A stretch of 35,714 bases of DNA from Candidatus Burkholderia verschuerenii (GTDB taxonomy: Bacteria; Pseudomonadota; Gammaproteobacteria; Burkholderiales; Burkholderiaceae). The stretch is taken from contig NZ_LFJJ01000034.1 in assembly GCF_001189365.1 (NCBI RefSeq), positions 1-35,714 of the forward strand. Direction: 5' to 3'. Positions 24,656 to 33,106 of this stretch are shown in pieces (the stretch's first letter is position 1; every line of letters starts with the position of its first letter). A program made the position numbers and the translations under genes. The notes beneath the pieces were generated by a model. It had not been told where the DNA came from. It did no database searches and was given only the letters and a program-made list of their open reading frames with translations.

Positions 24656-24856
24656 TCAGGCGTGTCCGTCGACCCATTCGCGGGCCCAGGCGAGCCCGGC
24701 GGCGAGTGCTTCTTCATCGACCGCGAAGATTTCGAGAATGCCGCTGCTTTCCACCACGCGGCCATCGCGCATGACCGTGCCGCTCGCGGCATAACCCGTC
24801 GGCTGTTCGATGGAATGGCCGTAGAGCAAATAGCCTTTGTACTCGTCTACCTGCAT
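24656..24856 (-). CDS. Small conserved-looking protein, unknown function
   Basis: A 66-residue product from the ATG at 24856: MQVDEYKGYLLYGHSIEQPT and then GYAASGTVMRDGRVVESSGI, ending EEALAAGLAWAREWVDGHA. It alternates short predicted beta strands with a C-terminal amphipathic helix, has no signal or membrane segment and is acidic. I do not recognise a family by name, but the clean strand-helix pattern and the lack of low-complexity sequence suggest a real cytoplasmic protein. An upstream in-frame start at 24910 would add 18 residues of poor quality. No operon partner is evident. Confidence 0.55.
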   Translation of the reverse strand: MQVDEYKGYLLYGHSIEQPTGYAASGTVMRDGRVVESSGILEIFAVDEEALAAGLAWAREWVDGHA

Positions 24857-25165
24857 CGTGATCGCCGCCGGTTGAGCGCGTGATTGCGCGGACAAATGGG
24901 AACATACCACGGCATGTCGTCCAAATTCACATTAGTTAGTTAACCGAACGAATAACGGTTTTCCGGACGATCGTAAATGCCATTTCGCAACTAACTGTCG
25001 TTTCCACAACCATCCGATTTCAGCTGTGCCATCCGCGCCGCACGCAGCGATCGGGCCGTTCGTCAAGCCCGCCGCCGCGCGCCGGGGGCTTGCCTGTCGC
25101 GCCGGAGATGCGGTAGGGTGACGCCCAATCCGCGCCTAACGGCGCTTCATCAGGAAAATGTAATC
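24857..25165. other. 309-bp promoter region of the HU gene
   Basis: No gene is visible. The left part (24925-25010) is AT-rich and contains AGTTAGTT at 24934-24941 and its complement AACTAACT at 24989-24996, which may flank promoter elements. At 25064-25092 a CAAGCCC/GGGCTTG stem with a 15-base GC-rich loop lies 73 bp before the HU start. The HU promoter is expected in this gap; I cannot fix its boxes with confidence. Confidence 0.4.
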
Positions 25166-25444
25166 ATGAACAAACAGGAACTGATCGACGCAGTATCGGC
25201 CGAAACGGGCGACAGCAAGGCCAGCACGGGCACGGCCATCGACGCGATCTTCGACGCGGTCATGGAAGCCGTCACCCGCGGCGACACCGTCCAGCTGATC
25301 GGCTTCGGCTCGTTCTCGAGCGGCGCGCGCGTCGAACGCACGGGCCGCAACCCGTCGACAGGCGAAAGCATCACCATTCCGGCCACCAAGACGGTCAAGT
25401 TCACCGCCGGCAAGGCGTTCAAGGACTCCGTCAATGCGTCCTGA
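25166..25444 (+). CDS. HU family DNA-binding protein
   Basis: A 92-residue histone-like nucleoid protein. It has the normal HU length and core: [20 protein letters not shown], then [20 protein letters not shown], then the beta-arm [18 protein letters not shown] with the DNA-intercalating proline in GRNPSTGE. It binds and bends DNA without strong sequence preference and helps compact the nucleoid. The ATG at 25166 follows AGGAAAATGTAATC. It is a single-gene unit with its own terminator at 25445-25471. It is intact and is the only housekeeping-type gene in the window. Confidence 0.93.
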   Translation: MNKQELIDAVSAETGDSKASTGTAIDAIFDAVMEAVTRGDTVQLIGFGSFSSGARVERTGRNPSTGESITIPATKTVKFTAGKAFKDSVNAS

Positions 25445-25471
25445 GGCTTCAGACGCGCTCTGAAGCCCTTT
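25445..25471 (+). terminator. Intrinsic terminator after HU gene
   Basis: GGCTTCAG (25445-25452) and CTGAAGCC (25460-25467) pair perfectly around a 7-base loop, followed by CTTT. It begins directly after the HU stop codon. Confidence 0.75.
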
Positions 25472-25639
25472 GAAGGCGATGGTCGGGCGTACGCTGCCCG
25501 ACACCCAGCCGTCTGCGACATCAGCCCGCTCAGGGCGCTATTCGTCGCCATGCGCCGGTTTTCAGACCGGTGCCTTCCCAATCCCAACGCACCTCGAACG
25601 CACTTCGAACGTGATCCGCGCACCATCGTGATCACGGAA

Positions 25640-25656
25640 TGACCCACGCTGGGTCA
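25640..25656. promoter_or_regulatory. 17-bp palindrome, candidate activator site of the sigma-54 promoter
   Basis: TGACCC-ACGCT-GGGTCA is a perfect 6-5-6 palindrome (7-bp arms around CGC). It is centred about 100 bp upstream of the predicted sigma-54 transcription start. NtrC sites have the layout TGCACC-N5-GGTGCA, so the length and ends agree but the third and fourth bases are exchanged. Distance and symmetry make it a plausible enhancer for NtrC or a related activator. A further imperfect dyad, GCGCCGGT/ACCGGTGC, lies at 25552-25573. Confidence 0.5.
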
Positions 25657-25724
25657 GCATGCGCCTGCGCATTGATCCCCTGAATCGCCCGAAAAGCCCG
25701 ATGGCATAAGGCTTTGCCGCCTTG

Positions 25725-25740
25725 TGGCACGGATGCTGCA
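25725..25740 (+). promoter_or_regulatory. Near-consensus sigma-54 promoter of the biuret operon
   Basis: The sequence TGGCACGGATGCTGCA matches TGGCACG-N4-TTGCA with one mismatch (C for the first T of TTGC). The invariant GG and GC have the exact 10-base spacing that sigma-54 requires. Transcription would start near 25750, 16 to 26 bases before the atzF start. Sigma-54 promoters are typical for nitrogen-scavenging operons under NtrC control. Confidence 0.75.
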
Positions 25741-25775
25741 TTGAAGAATTCCAACTTGTATTCAAGATGGAACTC

Positions 25776-27677
25776 ATGAACGCAGCCATCACCGAGCACG
25801 CTTTCGGCGTGCGCGCGCTGATCGACGCCTACCGCAGCGGCACGCTCGATCCGTCGACGGTCGCGCTGATCCGGCGTCGCGTCGAGACGGGCAATCGTCC
25901 GGAAGCGTGGACGCTGGTCCTGCCCGCCGCCGATCTCGACGCGCGCGCCCGGCAACTGGCGCGCGAATACGCCGACACCGGCTCGGCGATCTTCGAGCGC
26001 ATGCCGCTGTTCGGTGTGCCCTTCGCGGTGAAGGACAACGTCGACGTCGCCGGTTTGCCGACCACGGCGGCGTGTCCGGCTTTCGCCTATACGCCCGATA
26101 CGACCGCCTTCGCCGTCCAGCGTCTGCTCGATGCGGGCGCGATTCTCGTCGGCAAGACCAATCTCGATCAGTTCGCGACCGGACTTGTCGGCACGCGCTC
26201 GCCGTACGGCGCGGTGCGGCAGGTCGATCGCGACGACTATGTGTCGGGCGGTTCGGCGGTGGCGGTGGCGCAGGGCATCGTGGCGTTTTCGCTCGGGACG
26301 GATACGGCCGGATCGGGACGCGTGCCCGCCGGTTTCAACGGCCTCGTCGGCCTGAAGCCGTCGCTCGGGCTGGTGAGTAAGCGCGGCGTGGTGCCCGCGT
26401 GCAAGAGCCTCGACACGCTCTCGGTGTTCGCGCACGACGTCGCCGATGCCTGGCGCGTGCTCGCTGCGATGGCCGCGTTCGATGCGCGCGACGGCTATGC
26501 GCGCCGCATCGCGCCGCTCGGCTTGCCGCACGCGCCGATGCGCGTCGCCATCCCCGATACGCTTGAATTCTTCGGCGATGCCGTCGCCGCCGACGCCTTC
26601 GCCGCGACGCTCGACGTTATCGCGACGCGACTCGGCATCGCGCCGGGGGTCTTTCCGTTCGCGCCGATGCAGCAGACCGCCGCGCTGCTCTACGAGGGCC
26701 CGTGGGTCGCCGAACGGCGCGCCGCGCTCGGCGATTTCTTCACGTCGAACGCCGGCGACATCGATCCGACCGTGGCGAAGGTGATCGCGCGCGCCGACCG
26801 CTTCAGCGCCGCCGATGCCTTCGACGGCGAATACGAGCGCATGCGTCTGAGCGAGACCGAAGCGATCTTCGAGCGCACCGACGTGCTCATCGTGCCGACG
26901 ACGCCGACGCATCCGACCATCGCGCAGGTGCGCGCCGATCCGGTCGAGGCGAACAGCCGTCTCGGCGTCTATACCAACTTCGTCAATCTGCTCGATCTGT
27001 GCGCGCTCGCCGTGCCCGGCGTGCCGCGCGCGGACGGCTTGCCCGCGGGCATTACGCTGATCGCGCCGGCGGGCGCGGATCATCGGCTCGCGGTGCTGGG
27101 CGCGCGTATTCAGTCACTGTTCGATGCCGACGACAGCGCCGAAGAAATCGCCGCGAACCCGCTGCCCTTCGACGAACCGACGCTGACGCTCGCCGTGGTC
27201 GGCGCGCATCTGCGCGGCATGCCGTTCAACTGGCAGATGCGCGAAGCGGGCGCGCGCTTCGTCGAGGAAACCACGACCGCGCCGCATTACCGCCTCTACG
27301 CGCTCGCCGACACGACGCCGCCGAAACCCGGCCTCGTGCGCACATCCGGCGATGGCCGCGCGATCGCCATCGAGCTATGGGAGATGCCGTTGCGTTGCTT
27401 CGGCGCCTTCGTCGCGGCGATTCCCGCGCCGCTCGGCATCGGCACCATCGCGACCGCCGACGGCCGCGCGGTCAAGAGCTTCATCTGCGAGCCCGCCGCC
27501 GTCGCGGCGGACAGCGGCGCGCGCGACATCACGCCTTCGGCGGCTGGCGCGCGTACCTGCACAGCCTTTCCGTTCCGTCCAACGATCAACCCACACAGGA
27601 AGCCTCATCATGACCAATCGCCGCGAGTTCATCAAAGGCGCGGGCGCGCTCGCGCTCGGCAGCGCGTTGCCGTTTGA
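25776..27677 (+). CDS. atzF: Allophanate hydrolase, frameshifted near the C-terminus
   Basis: Hydrolyses allophanate to ammonia and CO2, the last step of biuret and cyanuric acid use. The amidase domain has the Ser-cisSer-Lys set: Lys in FAVKDNVDVAG (about 86), Ser in SGGSAVAVAQG and the nucleophile Ser in TDTAGSGRVPAG (about 180). A C-terminal domain from about 440 (LAVVGAHLRGMPFNWQM, FICEPAAV) is typical of AtzF rather than other amidases. Near 27532 one G is missing: the expected TAFGGWRAYLHSL continues in another frame and would stop at 27613, in ATGA overlap with the next gene. As written, about 48 unrelated residues replace the last 25 and the frame runs to 27677, inside the next gene. 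Starts at 25776 or 25767 are both possible; an upstream TTG lies in the promoter. The catalytic domain is untouched. Confidence 0.85.
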   Translation: MNAAITEHAFGVRALIDAYRSGTLDPSTVALIRRRVETGNRPEAWTLVLPAADLDARARQLAREYADTGSAIFERMPLFGVPFAVKDNVDVAGLPTTAACPAFAYTPDTTAFAVQRLLDAGAILVGKTNLDQFATGLVGTRSPYGAVRQVDRDDYVSGGSAVAVAQGIVAFSLGTDTAGSGRVPAGFNGLVGLKPSLGLVSKRGVVPACKSLDTLSVFAHDVADAWRVLAAMAAFDARDGYARRIAPLGLPHAPMRVAIPDTLEFFGDAVAADAFAATLDVIATRLGIAPGVFPFAPMQQTAALLYEGPWVAERRAALGDFFTSNAGDIDPTVAKVIARADRFSAADAFDGEYERMRLSETEAIFERTDVLIVPTTPTHPTIAQVRADPVEANSRLGVYTNFVNLLDLCALAVPGVPRADGLPAGITLIAPAGADHRLAVLGARIQSLFDADDSAEEIAANPLPFDEPTLTLAVVGAHLRGMPFNWQMREAGARFVEETTTAPHYRLYALADTTPPKPGLVRTSGDGRAIAIELWEMPLRCFGAFVAAIPAPLGIGTIATADGRAVKSFICEPAAVAADSGARDITPSAAGARTCTAFPFRPTINPHRKPHHDQSPRVHQRRGRARARQRVAV

Positions 27678-28707
27678 TCTCGCGTTCGGCGCGAGCAATC
27701 TCACGGTCGGCGTGATCTACGTTGGTTCGAAGGGCGATTACGGCTACAACCAGGCGCAGGCCCAGGCGGCCGCCATAATCAGGAAGCTGCCGAACGTGAA
27801 GGTGGTCGAGGAAGAAAACGTGCCCGAGACCGTCGCCGTGCAAAAGACGATGGAAGCGATGATCGAGCAGGACGGCGCGACGCTGATCTTCGCGACCTCG
27901 TTCGGTTATTTCGATCCGCATGTGCTGAAGATGGCGGCGAAGTATCCGAAGGTGCGTTTCGCGCATTGCGGCGGCTTGTGGAAGGACGGCAATCCGTCGA
28001 ATATCGCCGGCTATTTCGGTTATATCGACGAGTGTCAGTATCTGAACGGCGTGATGGCCGGTCACGCGAGCAAGAGCAAGAAGCTCGGCTTCGTCGCGGC
28101 CAAGCCGATTCCGCAGGTGCTGCGCAATATCAACGCGTTCACGCTGGGCGCGCAATCGGTCGATCCGTCGATCACCACGCGCGTGATCTTCACCGGCGAC
28201 TGGTCGATGCCCGTCAAGGAAGCCGAAGCCACCAACAGTCTCATCGATCAGGGATGCGACGTGCTGACCTGTCACGTCGACGGCCCGAAGGTCGTCATCG
28301 AAACGGCGGAGAAGCGCGGCGAGATGAGTTGCGGCTATCACGCGAGTCAGGCCGCGCTCGCGCCGAAGGGTTATCTCGCCGGCGCGGAATGGGACTGGGC
28401 GACGCCGTACAAGGAACTCGTCGCGGACGCGCAAGGCGGCAAGCCGCAGCCGAATATCCTGCGCGGCGGTCTGAAGGAAGGCTTCGTGAAGATGTCGCCG
28501 TACGGCGCGAAGGTCGCGCCCGACGCCAGGACCAACGCCGATGCGGTCAAAACCAAGATGGTCGCGGGCGAATACGTGATCTTCAAAGGCCCGATGAAGG
28601 ACAACAAGGGCGGCAGCGCGATCGCGCCGGGCACCAGCTACGCGCAGACCGACATCAAGCTCGAGAGCATGAACTATCTCGTGGCGGGCGTCGTCGGGCA
28701 GATCTGA
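27610..28707 (+). CDS. BMP-family ABC transporter substrate-binding protein with Tat signal
   Basis: A 365-residue periplasmic binding protein of the basic-membrane-protein family (PnrA/Med type), which feeds nucleoside-like ligands to ABC importers. The N-terminus has a twin-arginine signal, TNRREFIKGAGALALGSALP, so export is probably through Tat in folded form. There is no lipobox Cys. Family motifs are GVIYVGSKGDYGYNQAQ, ATSFGYFDPH, and GFVAAKPIPQVLRNINAFTL. The start ATG overlaps the native stop of atzF. Together with two permeases and a double ATPase in this operon it forms a complete importer; given the amidohydrolases, the ligand is likely biuret, triuret, allophanate-related or another urea-like amide rather than a nucleoside. 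Confidence 0.88.
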   Translation: MTNRREFIKGAGALALGSALPFDLAFGASNLTVGVIYVGSKGDYGYNQAQAQAAAIIRKLPNVKVVEEENVPETVAVQKTMEAMIEQDGATLIFATSFGYFDPHVLKMAAKYPKVRFAHCGGLWKDGNPSNIAGYFGYIDECQYLNGVMAGHASKSKKLGFVAAKPIPQVLRNINAFTLGAQSVDPSITTRVIFTGDWSMPVKEAEATNSLIDQGCDVLTCHVDGPKVVIETAEKRGEMSCGYHASQAALAPKGYLAGAEWDWATPYKELVADAQGGKPQPNILRGGLKEGFVKMSPYGAKVAPDARTNADAVKTKMVAGEYVIFKGPMKDNKGGSAIAPGTSYAQTDIKLESMNYLVAGVVGQI

Positions 28708-28729
28708 TTCCTTCATTCGAGGAGACGTC

Positions 28730-29836
28730 ATGCGTTCCCTTGCCGTGTTGCCGCGCCTCGCTTTGGGCGTGCTTCCGGCCTTGCCGACGCTGTGCGCAAT
28801 CGTCGGTACGCTCGTGTTGTTTTCGCTGTTTCTGCTCGTGCAGGGACAAGCCGCGAGCGATGCGCTCGTGCTCATCGCGCAGGGCGCGTTCGGTTCGTCG
28901 TTCGCGTGGCAGAGCACGCTGTTGCGCGCCGCGCCGCTGATGCTCACCGCGCTGTGCGTCGCGCTGCTCGCGCAAGTCGAACTCGTCGTGATCGGCGGCG
29001 AAGGCGCGCTCGCATTGGGCGGACTGGGCGCGGCCGTCGTCGCGATGCTGCTTCCCAAGTCGATGCCCGGCTCGTCGCGACGCCGCTGATGGCCGTGGCC
29101 GGCATGATCGCGGGCGGCGTGTGGATCGGCGCGGTCGGCGCGATGCGTCAATGGCGCGGCGTCAACGAGACCATCAGCAGCCTGCTGATGTCGTATATCG
29201 CCATTGCCCTGTTCAAGCATCTCGTCGAAGGGCCGCTGCGCGATCCCGCGAGCCTCAACAAGCCGTCGACGCCTCCCGTGCCCGATGCCTTCGCGATCGG
29301 CTCGCTGCCCGGCCTCGAAGTGCACTGGGGACTGTTCTGGGGCGCGCTCGCGTGTCTCGCGGCGTGGGTGTTCGTGCGTCACAGCACCAAGGGCTTTGCG
29401 ATGCGCGTCGCGGGCGGCAACAACCATGCGGCGCGGCTGGTCGGCCTGCCGGTGAATCGCCTCGCGCTCGCGGCCTGCGCGATGGGCGGCGGGACTCGCG
29501 GGCATGTTCGAGGTCGCGGCGGTGCAGGGCAGCGCGAATGCATCGCTGCTCGCGGGATACGGTTACGCGGGCATCCTCGTCGCGTTTGCCGCGCGCCAGA
29601 ATCCGCTCGCGATCGTCCTGTGCGCGGTGCTGGTCGGCGGGATCGAGGCGAGCGGCAGTCTGCTGCAACGCCGTCTCGGCCTGCCCGATGCCACCACGCT
29701 GTTTCTGCAAGGCCTGCTGTTCGCCAATCTGCTCGCGTGGGAAGCGCTCGGCGGACGGATCGCCGCGTGGCGCGTGAAATTGCAGGCGGCATCCGCCGCA
29801 CGTTCATCGGTCCGACTGGAGGGCACGCATGCCTGA
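28730..29836 (+). pseudogene. BMP-type ABC permease, two frameshifts
   Basis: Three reading frames together make one permease of about 368 residues. Part 1 (28730 to about 29066) has the first helices, VGTLVLFSLFLLVQGQAASD and VELVVIGGEGALALGGLGAA. Part 2 (about 29068-29490) holds LVATPLMAVAGMIAGGVWIG, then GVNETISSLLMSYIAIALFK. Part 3 (from about 29494) holds GMFEVAAVQGSANASLLAGY and VAFAARQNPLAIVLCAVLVG. The first junction lacks one base in ATGCCCGGCTC; the second has an extra G at GGCGGCGGGACTC. The EAA-like loop and all helices are otherwise present. It would form the channel with the permease at 29829, which it overlaps by 8 bp. If real, the two lesions abolish the importer; one-base changes in G runs can also be sequencing errors. 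Confidence 0.85.
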
Positions 29837-30755
29837 TGCACATTCCCCCGCTGCGATTCTCATGCTCTCGCTGTTCGCGGGCGCGATCCGCGTGAGCACA
29901 CCTTATTTGTTCGTGAGCATCGGCGAATGTCTGACGGAGAAGGGCGGACGCGTCAATCTCGGTCTCGAAGGCATTCTCGTTTCCGGCGCGATGAGCGGTT
30001 ACGCCGGCGCCTATCTCACCGGTTCGCCGTGGCTCGGCGTGCTGGCCGCCGGTTGCGCGGGCATCGTGCTCGGCTGTCTGCACGGCCTCGTGTGCTCGTT
30101 GCCGCGCGTGTCGGACATCGCGTTCGCCATTGCGCTGATGGTGGTCGGCACCGGCCTCGCGTTCTATCTCGGCAAGCCGTTCATCGAACCGCAAGCGCCG
30201 ATGTTGCCGTCGATCGATCTCGGCGCGTGGTCGTCGTCGCCGCAATTGCACAACGCGCTGCATATCAATCCGCTGTTCATCGCCGGCGTGATGCTGGCGT
30301 TCGCGTTGCAGTGGGGCTTGCGGCACACGCGCTGGGGCATGGCGCTGCGGCTCGTCGGCGAGAACGCGGAAAGCGCCCGCGCGATGGGTTATCCGATCAC
30401 GCGCGTGCGGATCGTCGCGACGACCGTCGGCGGCTTTTTCGCGGGCATCGGCGGCGCGTATCTGTCGCTCGTCTATCCGGGAAGCTGGAACGAAGGGCTG
30501 TCGAGCGGACAAGGCCTGATGGCGGTCGCGCTGGTGATCTTCGCGCGCTGGCAGCCGTTGCGCTGCCTGTGGGCCGCGTTGATCTTCGGCGCGGCGGGCG
30601 CGCTCGGCCCCGCGTTGCAGGCGATCGGCGTGACCAGCGGCTACTACCTGTTCAACGCCGCGCCGTATGTGCTGACGCTCGCGATCATGATCGTCAACTG
30701 CCGGCCCGATCGCACGCTCGCGGGCGCGCCGGGCGAACTGAGTCTCACACGCTGA
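29829..30755 (+). CDS. BMP-type ABC permease, second subunit
   Basis: A 308-residue inner-membrane permease, intact, with about eight to nine helices (AILMLSLFAGAIRVSTPYLF, LVNLGLEG-type segment GGRVNLGLEGILVSGAMSGY). The cytoplasmic loop that contacts the ATPase reads RLVGENAESARAMGYPITRV. It belongs with YufQ/NupQ-like subunits of nucleoside importers. The start at 29829 overlaps the end of the first permease gene, so translation is coupled. It provides half of the channel of the BMP-type importer of this operon; the other half is frameshifted. Confidence 0.88.
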   Translation: MPDAHSPAAILMLSLFAGAIRVSTPYLFVSIGECLTEKGGRVNLGLEGILVSGAMSGYAGAYLTGSPWLGVLAAGCAGIVLGCLHGLVCSLPRVSDIAFAIALMVVGTGLAFYLGKPFIEPQAPMLPSIDLGAWSSSPQLHNALHINPLFIAGVMLAFALQWGLRHTRWGMALRLVGENAESARAMGYPITRVRIVATTVGGFFAGIGGAYLSLVYPGSWNEGLSSGQGLMAVALVIFARWQPLRCLWAALIFGAAGALGPALQAIGVTSGYYLFNAAPYVLTLAIMIVNCRPDRTLAGAPGELSLTR

Positions 30756-30777
30756 TTCAATCAACGGAGCAACTCAC

Positions 30778-31470
30778 ATGACCCGCTTTATCGAGGCACG
30801 TCCTTATCCGTGGCCCTATGACGGCGATCTGCGTCCTGACAACACCGCGCTCGTCATCATCGACATGCAGACGGATTTTTGCTGCATCGGCGGTTATGTC
30901 GACAAGATGGGCTACGACCTGTCGATGACGCGCGCGCCCATCGAGCCGATCCGGCGCGTGCTCGCGCTGATGCGCGAACAGGGCTTCACGATCATCCATA
31001 CGCGCGAGGGGCATCGGCCGGATCTATCGGATCTGCCGGCCAACAAGCGCTGGCGAAGCCGGATGGTGGGCACGAACGGTATCGGCATCGGCGACGACGG
31101 ACCGTGCGGCAAGATTCTCGTGCGCGGCGAACCGGGCTGGGAGATCATCGACGAACTGAAGCCGGTGGCGGGCGAGATCGTCATCGACAAGCCGGGCAAG
31201 GGCTCGTTCTGCGCGACCGATCTCGAACTGATCCTGCGCACGCGCGGCATCGAGAATATCGTGCTGACGGGCATCACAACCGACGTCTGCGTCCATACGA
31301 CGATGCGCGAGGCCAACGACCGCGGCTTCGAATGCACGATTCTCGCAGACTGCTGCGGCGCGACCGATCGCGGCAATCACGAGGCAGCGCTGCATATGGT
31401 GCTGATGCAGGGCGGCGTGTTCGGCACGGTATCGGATTCGGCATCGCTGATCGCCACGCTGGGACGCTGA
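30778..31470 (+). CDS. biuH: Biuret hydrolase (isochorismatase-like Cys amidohydrolase)
   Basis: A 230-residue cytoplasmic amidohydrolase that should convert biuret to allophanate and ammonia. The Cys hydrolase triad is Asp29 (IIDMQTDF), Lys138 ([10 protein letters not shown]) and Cys171 ([17 protein letters not shown]), with the cis-peptide GITTD before the Cys. The Lys-to-Cys spacing of 33 equals that of the characterised rhizobial BiuH (Lys142, Cys175). The segments PYPWPYDGDLRPDNTALVII and HTREGHRPDLSDLPANKRWR closely resemble what I remember of that enzyme, which supports biuret hydrolase over ureidoacrylate or nicotinamide hydrolases. The gene is between the permease and ATPase genes, and its product feeds AtzF. 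The ATPase gene begins 2 bp after its stop. Confidence 0.8.
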   Translation: MTRFIEARPYPWPYDGDLRPDNTALVIIDMQTDFCCIGGYVDKMGYDLSMTRAPIEPIRRVLALMREQGFTIIHTREGHRPDLSDLPANKRWRSRMVGTNGIGIGDDGPCGKILVRGEPGWEIIDELKPVAGEIVIDKPGKGSFCATDLELILRTRGIENIVLTGITTDVCVHTTMREANDRGFECTILADCCGATDRGNHEAALHMVLMQGGVFGTVSDSASLIATLGR

Positions 31471-31472
31471 TC

Positions 31473-33080
31473 ATGAACGACACGGCGAGAGCAATGAGCA
31501 TCGAAATGCTCGGCGCGACCAAACGCTTCGGCGCGTTCACCGCGCTCGACGACGTGACGCTCAAGGTGCGTCCCGGCACCGTGCACGCGCTGCTCGGCGA
31601 GAACGGCGCGGGCAAGAGCACGCTCGTGAAGGGTCTGGTCGGCTACGGCGTGCTCGACGCGGGCGAGATCGTCGCGGATCGCAAGCAGGTGAGGATCGCC
31701 TCGCCGCGCGATGCGCAGGCGCTCGGCATCGGCATCGGCATGGTGTATCAGCATTTCACGCTGGCGGCGGGTTTGTCGGTCGAAGAAAATCTGCTGCTTG
31801 CGCGCGGCCGTTTGCCGTGGAAGATCGACTGGCCGAAGGAACGCGAGGCGCTCGATACCTTCATGCGTTCCATGCCGTTTCGCTTGCGACTCGACGCGCC
31901 CGTGTCGACGCTGGCGGCCGGCGAAAAACAAAAGCTCGAAATCCTCAAGCAGTTGTATCTGCGGCAGCGTTTTCTGATTCTCGACGAACCGACATCCGTG
32001 CTCACGCCGCAGGAAGCCGACGAAGTGCTCGGCCTGATGCGCGATCTCGCCACGCGCGGCGATCTGACCGTGCTGATGATCACGCACAAGTTCCGCGAAG
32101 TGATGGCGTATGCGGACGACGTCACCGTGTTGCGCAAGGGCAAGCTGGTCGGCTCCAGCGCCGTCGCCGATACCGACCGCGACCGCCTCGCCGCGTGGAT
32201 GATGGGCAGCGAAGCCGCGCGCAATCCCGCGACCTCCGCCGAGTTCGACGCCGCGCGTCCCGCCCGCCTGCCTTGCGCCGCCGATGCGCCCGTGCGCTTC
32301 GCGTTGAAGCAGCTCTGCGTGATCGACGATCGCGGTCATATGGCCGTGCGCGATGTCTCGCTGGCGGTGAAATCGGGCGAAATTCTGGGCATCGCGGGGG
32401 TGTCGGGCAATGGCCAGAAAGAGCTGATCGAAGCGCTGGTCGGCCAGCGTCGCGTGCATATGGGCGAGATGCGCATGCACGGCGAGCCGTATCGGGCGAC
32501 GCGTGAGGAGATGACGCGGCTGCGCGTGTTCGCGTTGCCGGAAGAACCGTTGCGCAATGCGTGCGTGGCGAACATGAGCGTCGCGGATAACCTCGCGCTG
32601 CGCGACTTCGATCGCGCGCCGATGAAGCGCAACGGCTGGCGTCTCGACCGCCGCGCGATGCGCTCGCGCGCCGAACGCCTGATCGCCGAGTTCAACGTGC
32701 GTCCGCCGGTGCCGGCGCGCGCCATCGGCACGCTGTCGGGCGGCAATGTGCAGCGCGCCGTGCTCGCGTGCGAACTCGGCCAGCCGGTCGATGTGCTGAT
32801 CGTTGCGAATCCGGTGTTCGGTCTGGACTTCGCATCGGTCGCGGATATCCACGCGCGTATTCTCGCCGCCCGCGATGCGGGCGCGGCCGTGCTGCTCGTC
32901 AGCGAAGATCTCGACGAACTGCTCGAACTCGCGGATCGCATCGCGGTGATCGCGGAAGGGCGGCTAGTGCATGAAACGGCGGCGAGCGGCGCGGATCGCG
33001 TCGCGCTCGGGCGGCATATGGCGGAGCATGTCGAAAGCGGCGATCATGATCACGCGGAGCCGGTCACCGCGCCGGCGTAA
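31473..33080 (+). CDS. ABC transporter ATPase with two nucleotide-binding domains (BMP/nucleoside type)
   Basis: A 535-residue duplicated ATPase that powers the BMP-type importer. Domain 1 has Walker A GENGAGKST (about 42-50), Q-loop YQHFTL, signature LAAGEKQ and Walker B LILDEPTSVLTPQE. Domain 2 has a degenerate Walker A (AGVSGNGQKEL, without the Lys-Ser/Thr), signature LSGGNVQRAVLACE and an altered Walker B (VLIVANPVFGLD, with Asn where Glu is expected). One canonical and one degenerate site are normal for ribose and nucleoside importers of this kind. I chose the ATG at 31473, 2 bp after the biuH stop. All key residues of domain 1 are intact. Confidence 0.88.
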   Translation: MNDTARAMSIEMLGATKRFGAFTALDDVTLKVRPGTVHALLGENGAGKSTLVKGLVGYGVLDAGEIVADRKQVRIASPRDAQALGIGIGMVYQHFTLAAGLSVEENLLLARGRLPWKIDWPKEREALDTFMRSMPFRLRLDAPVSTLAAGEKQKLEILKQLYLRQRFLILDEPTSVLTPQEADEVLGLMRDLATRGDLTVLMITHKFREVMAYADDVTVLRKGKLVGSSAVADTDRDRLAAWMMGSEAARNPATSAEFDAARPARLPCAADAPVRFALKQLCVIDDRGHMAVRDVSLAVKSGEILGIAGVSGNGQKELIEALVGQRRVHMGEMRMHGEPYRATREEMTRLRVFALPEEPLRNACVANMSVADNLALRDFDRAPMKRNGWRLDRRAMRSRAERLIAEFNVRPPVPARAIGTLSGGNVQRAVLACELGQPVDVLIVANPVFGLDFASVADIHARILAARDAGAAVLLVSEDLDELLELADRIAVIAEGRLVHETAASGADRVALGRHMAEHVESGDHDHAEPVTAPA

Positions 33081-33106
33081 CGATAAACGATAAGAAGTCT
33101 GAAACA

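Noticed and set aside
24934..24996. AGTTAGTT and AACTAACT as an operator pair
   Set aside because: The arms are low-complexity and 47 bp apart; chance occurrence in AT-rich DNA is too likely to list it as a finding.
25722..25766. TTG start for allophanate hydrolase
   Set aside because: It would begin inside the sigma-54 promoter boxes and upstream of the predicted transcription start, so a start at 25767 or 25776 is required.
29060..29500. Programmed ribosomal frameshifting in the permease gene
   Set aside because: Neither junction shows a slippery heptamer with a downstream hairpin, and two events in opposite directions in one gene would be unusual.
27586..29505. A 639-codon open frame on the minus strand
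   Set aside because: It is antisense to the BMP binding protein and permease genes, is rich in Arg, His and Asp and shows no domain pattern.
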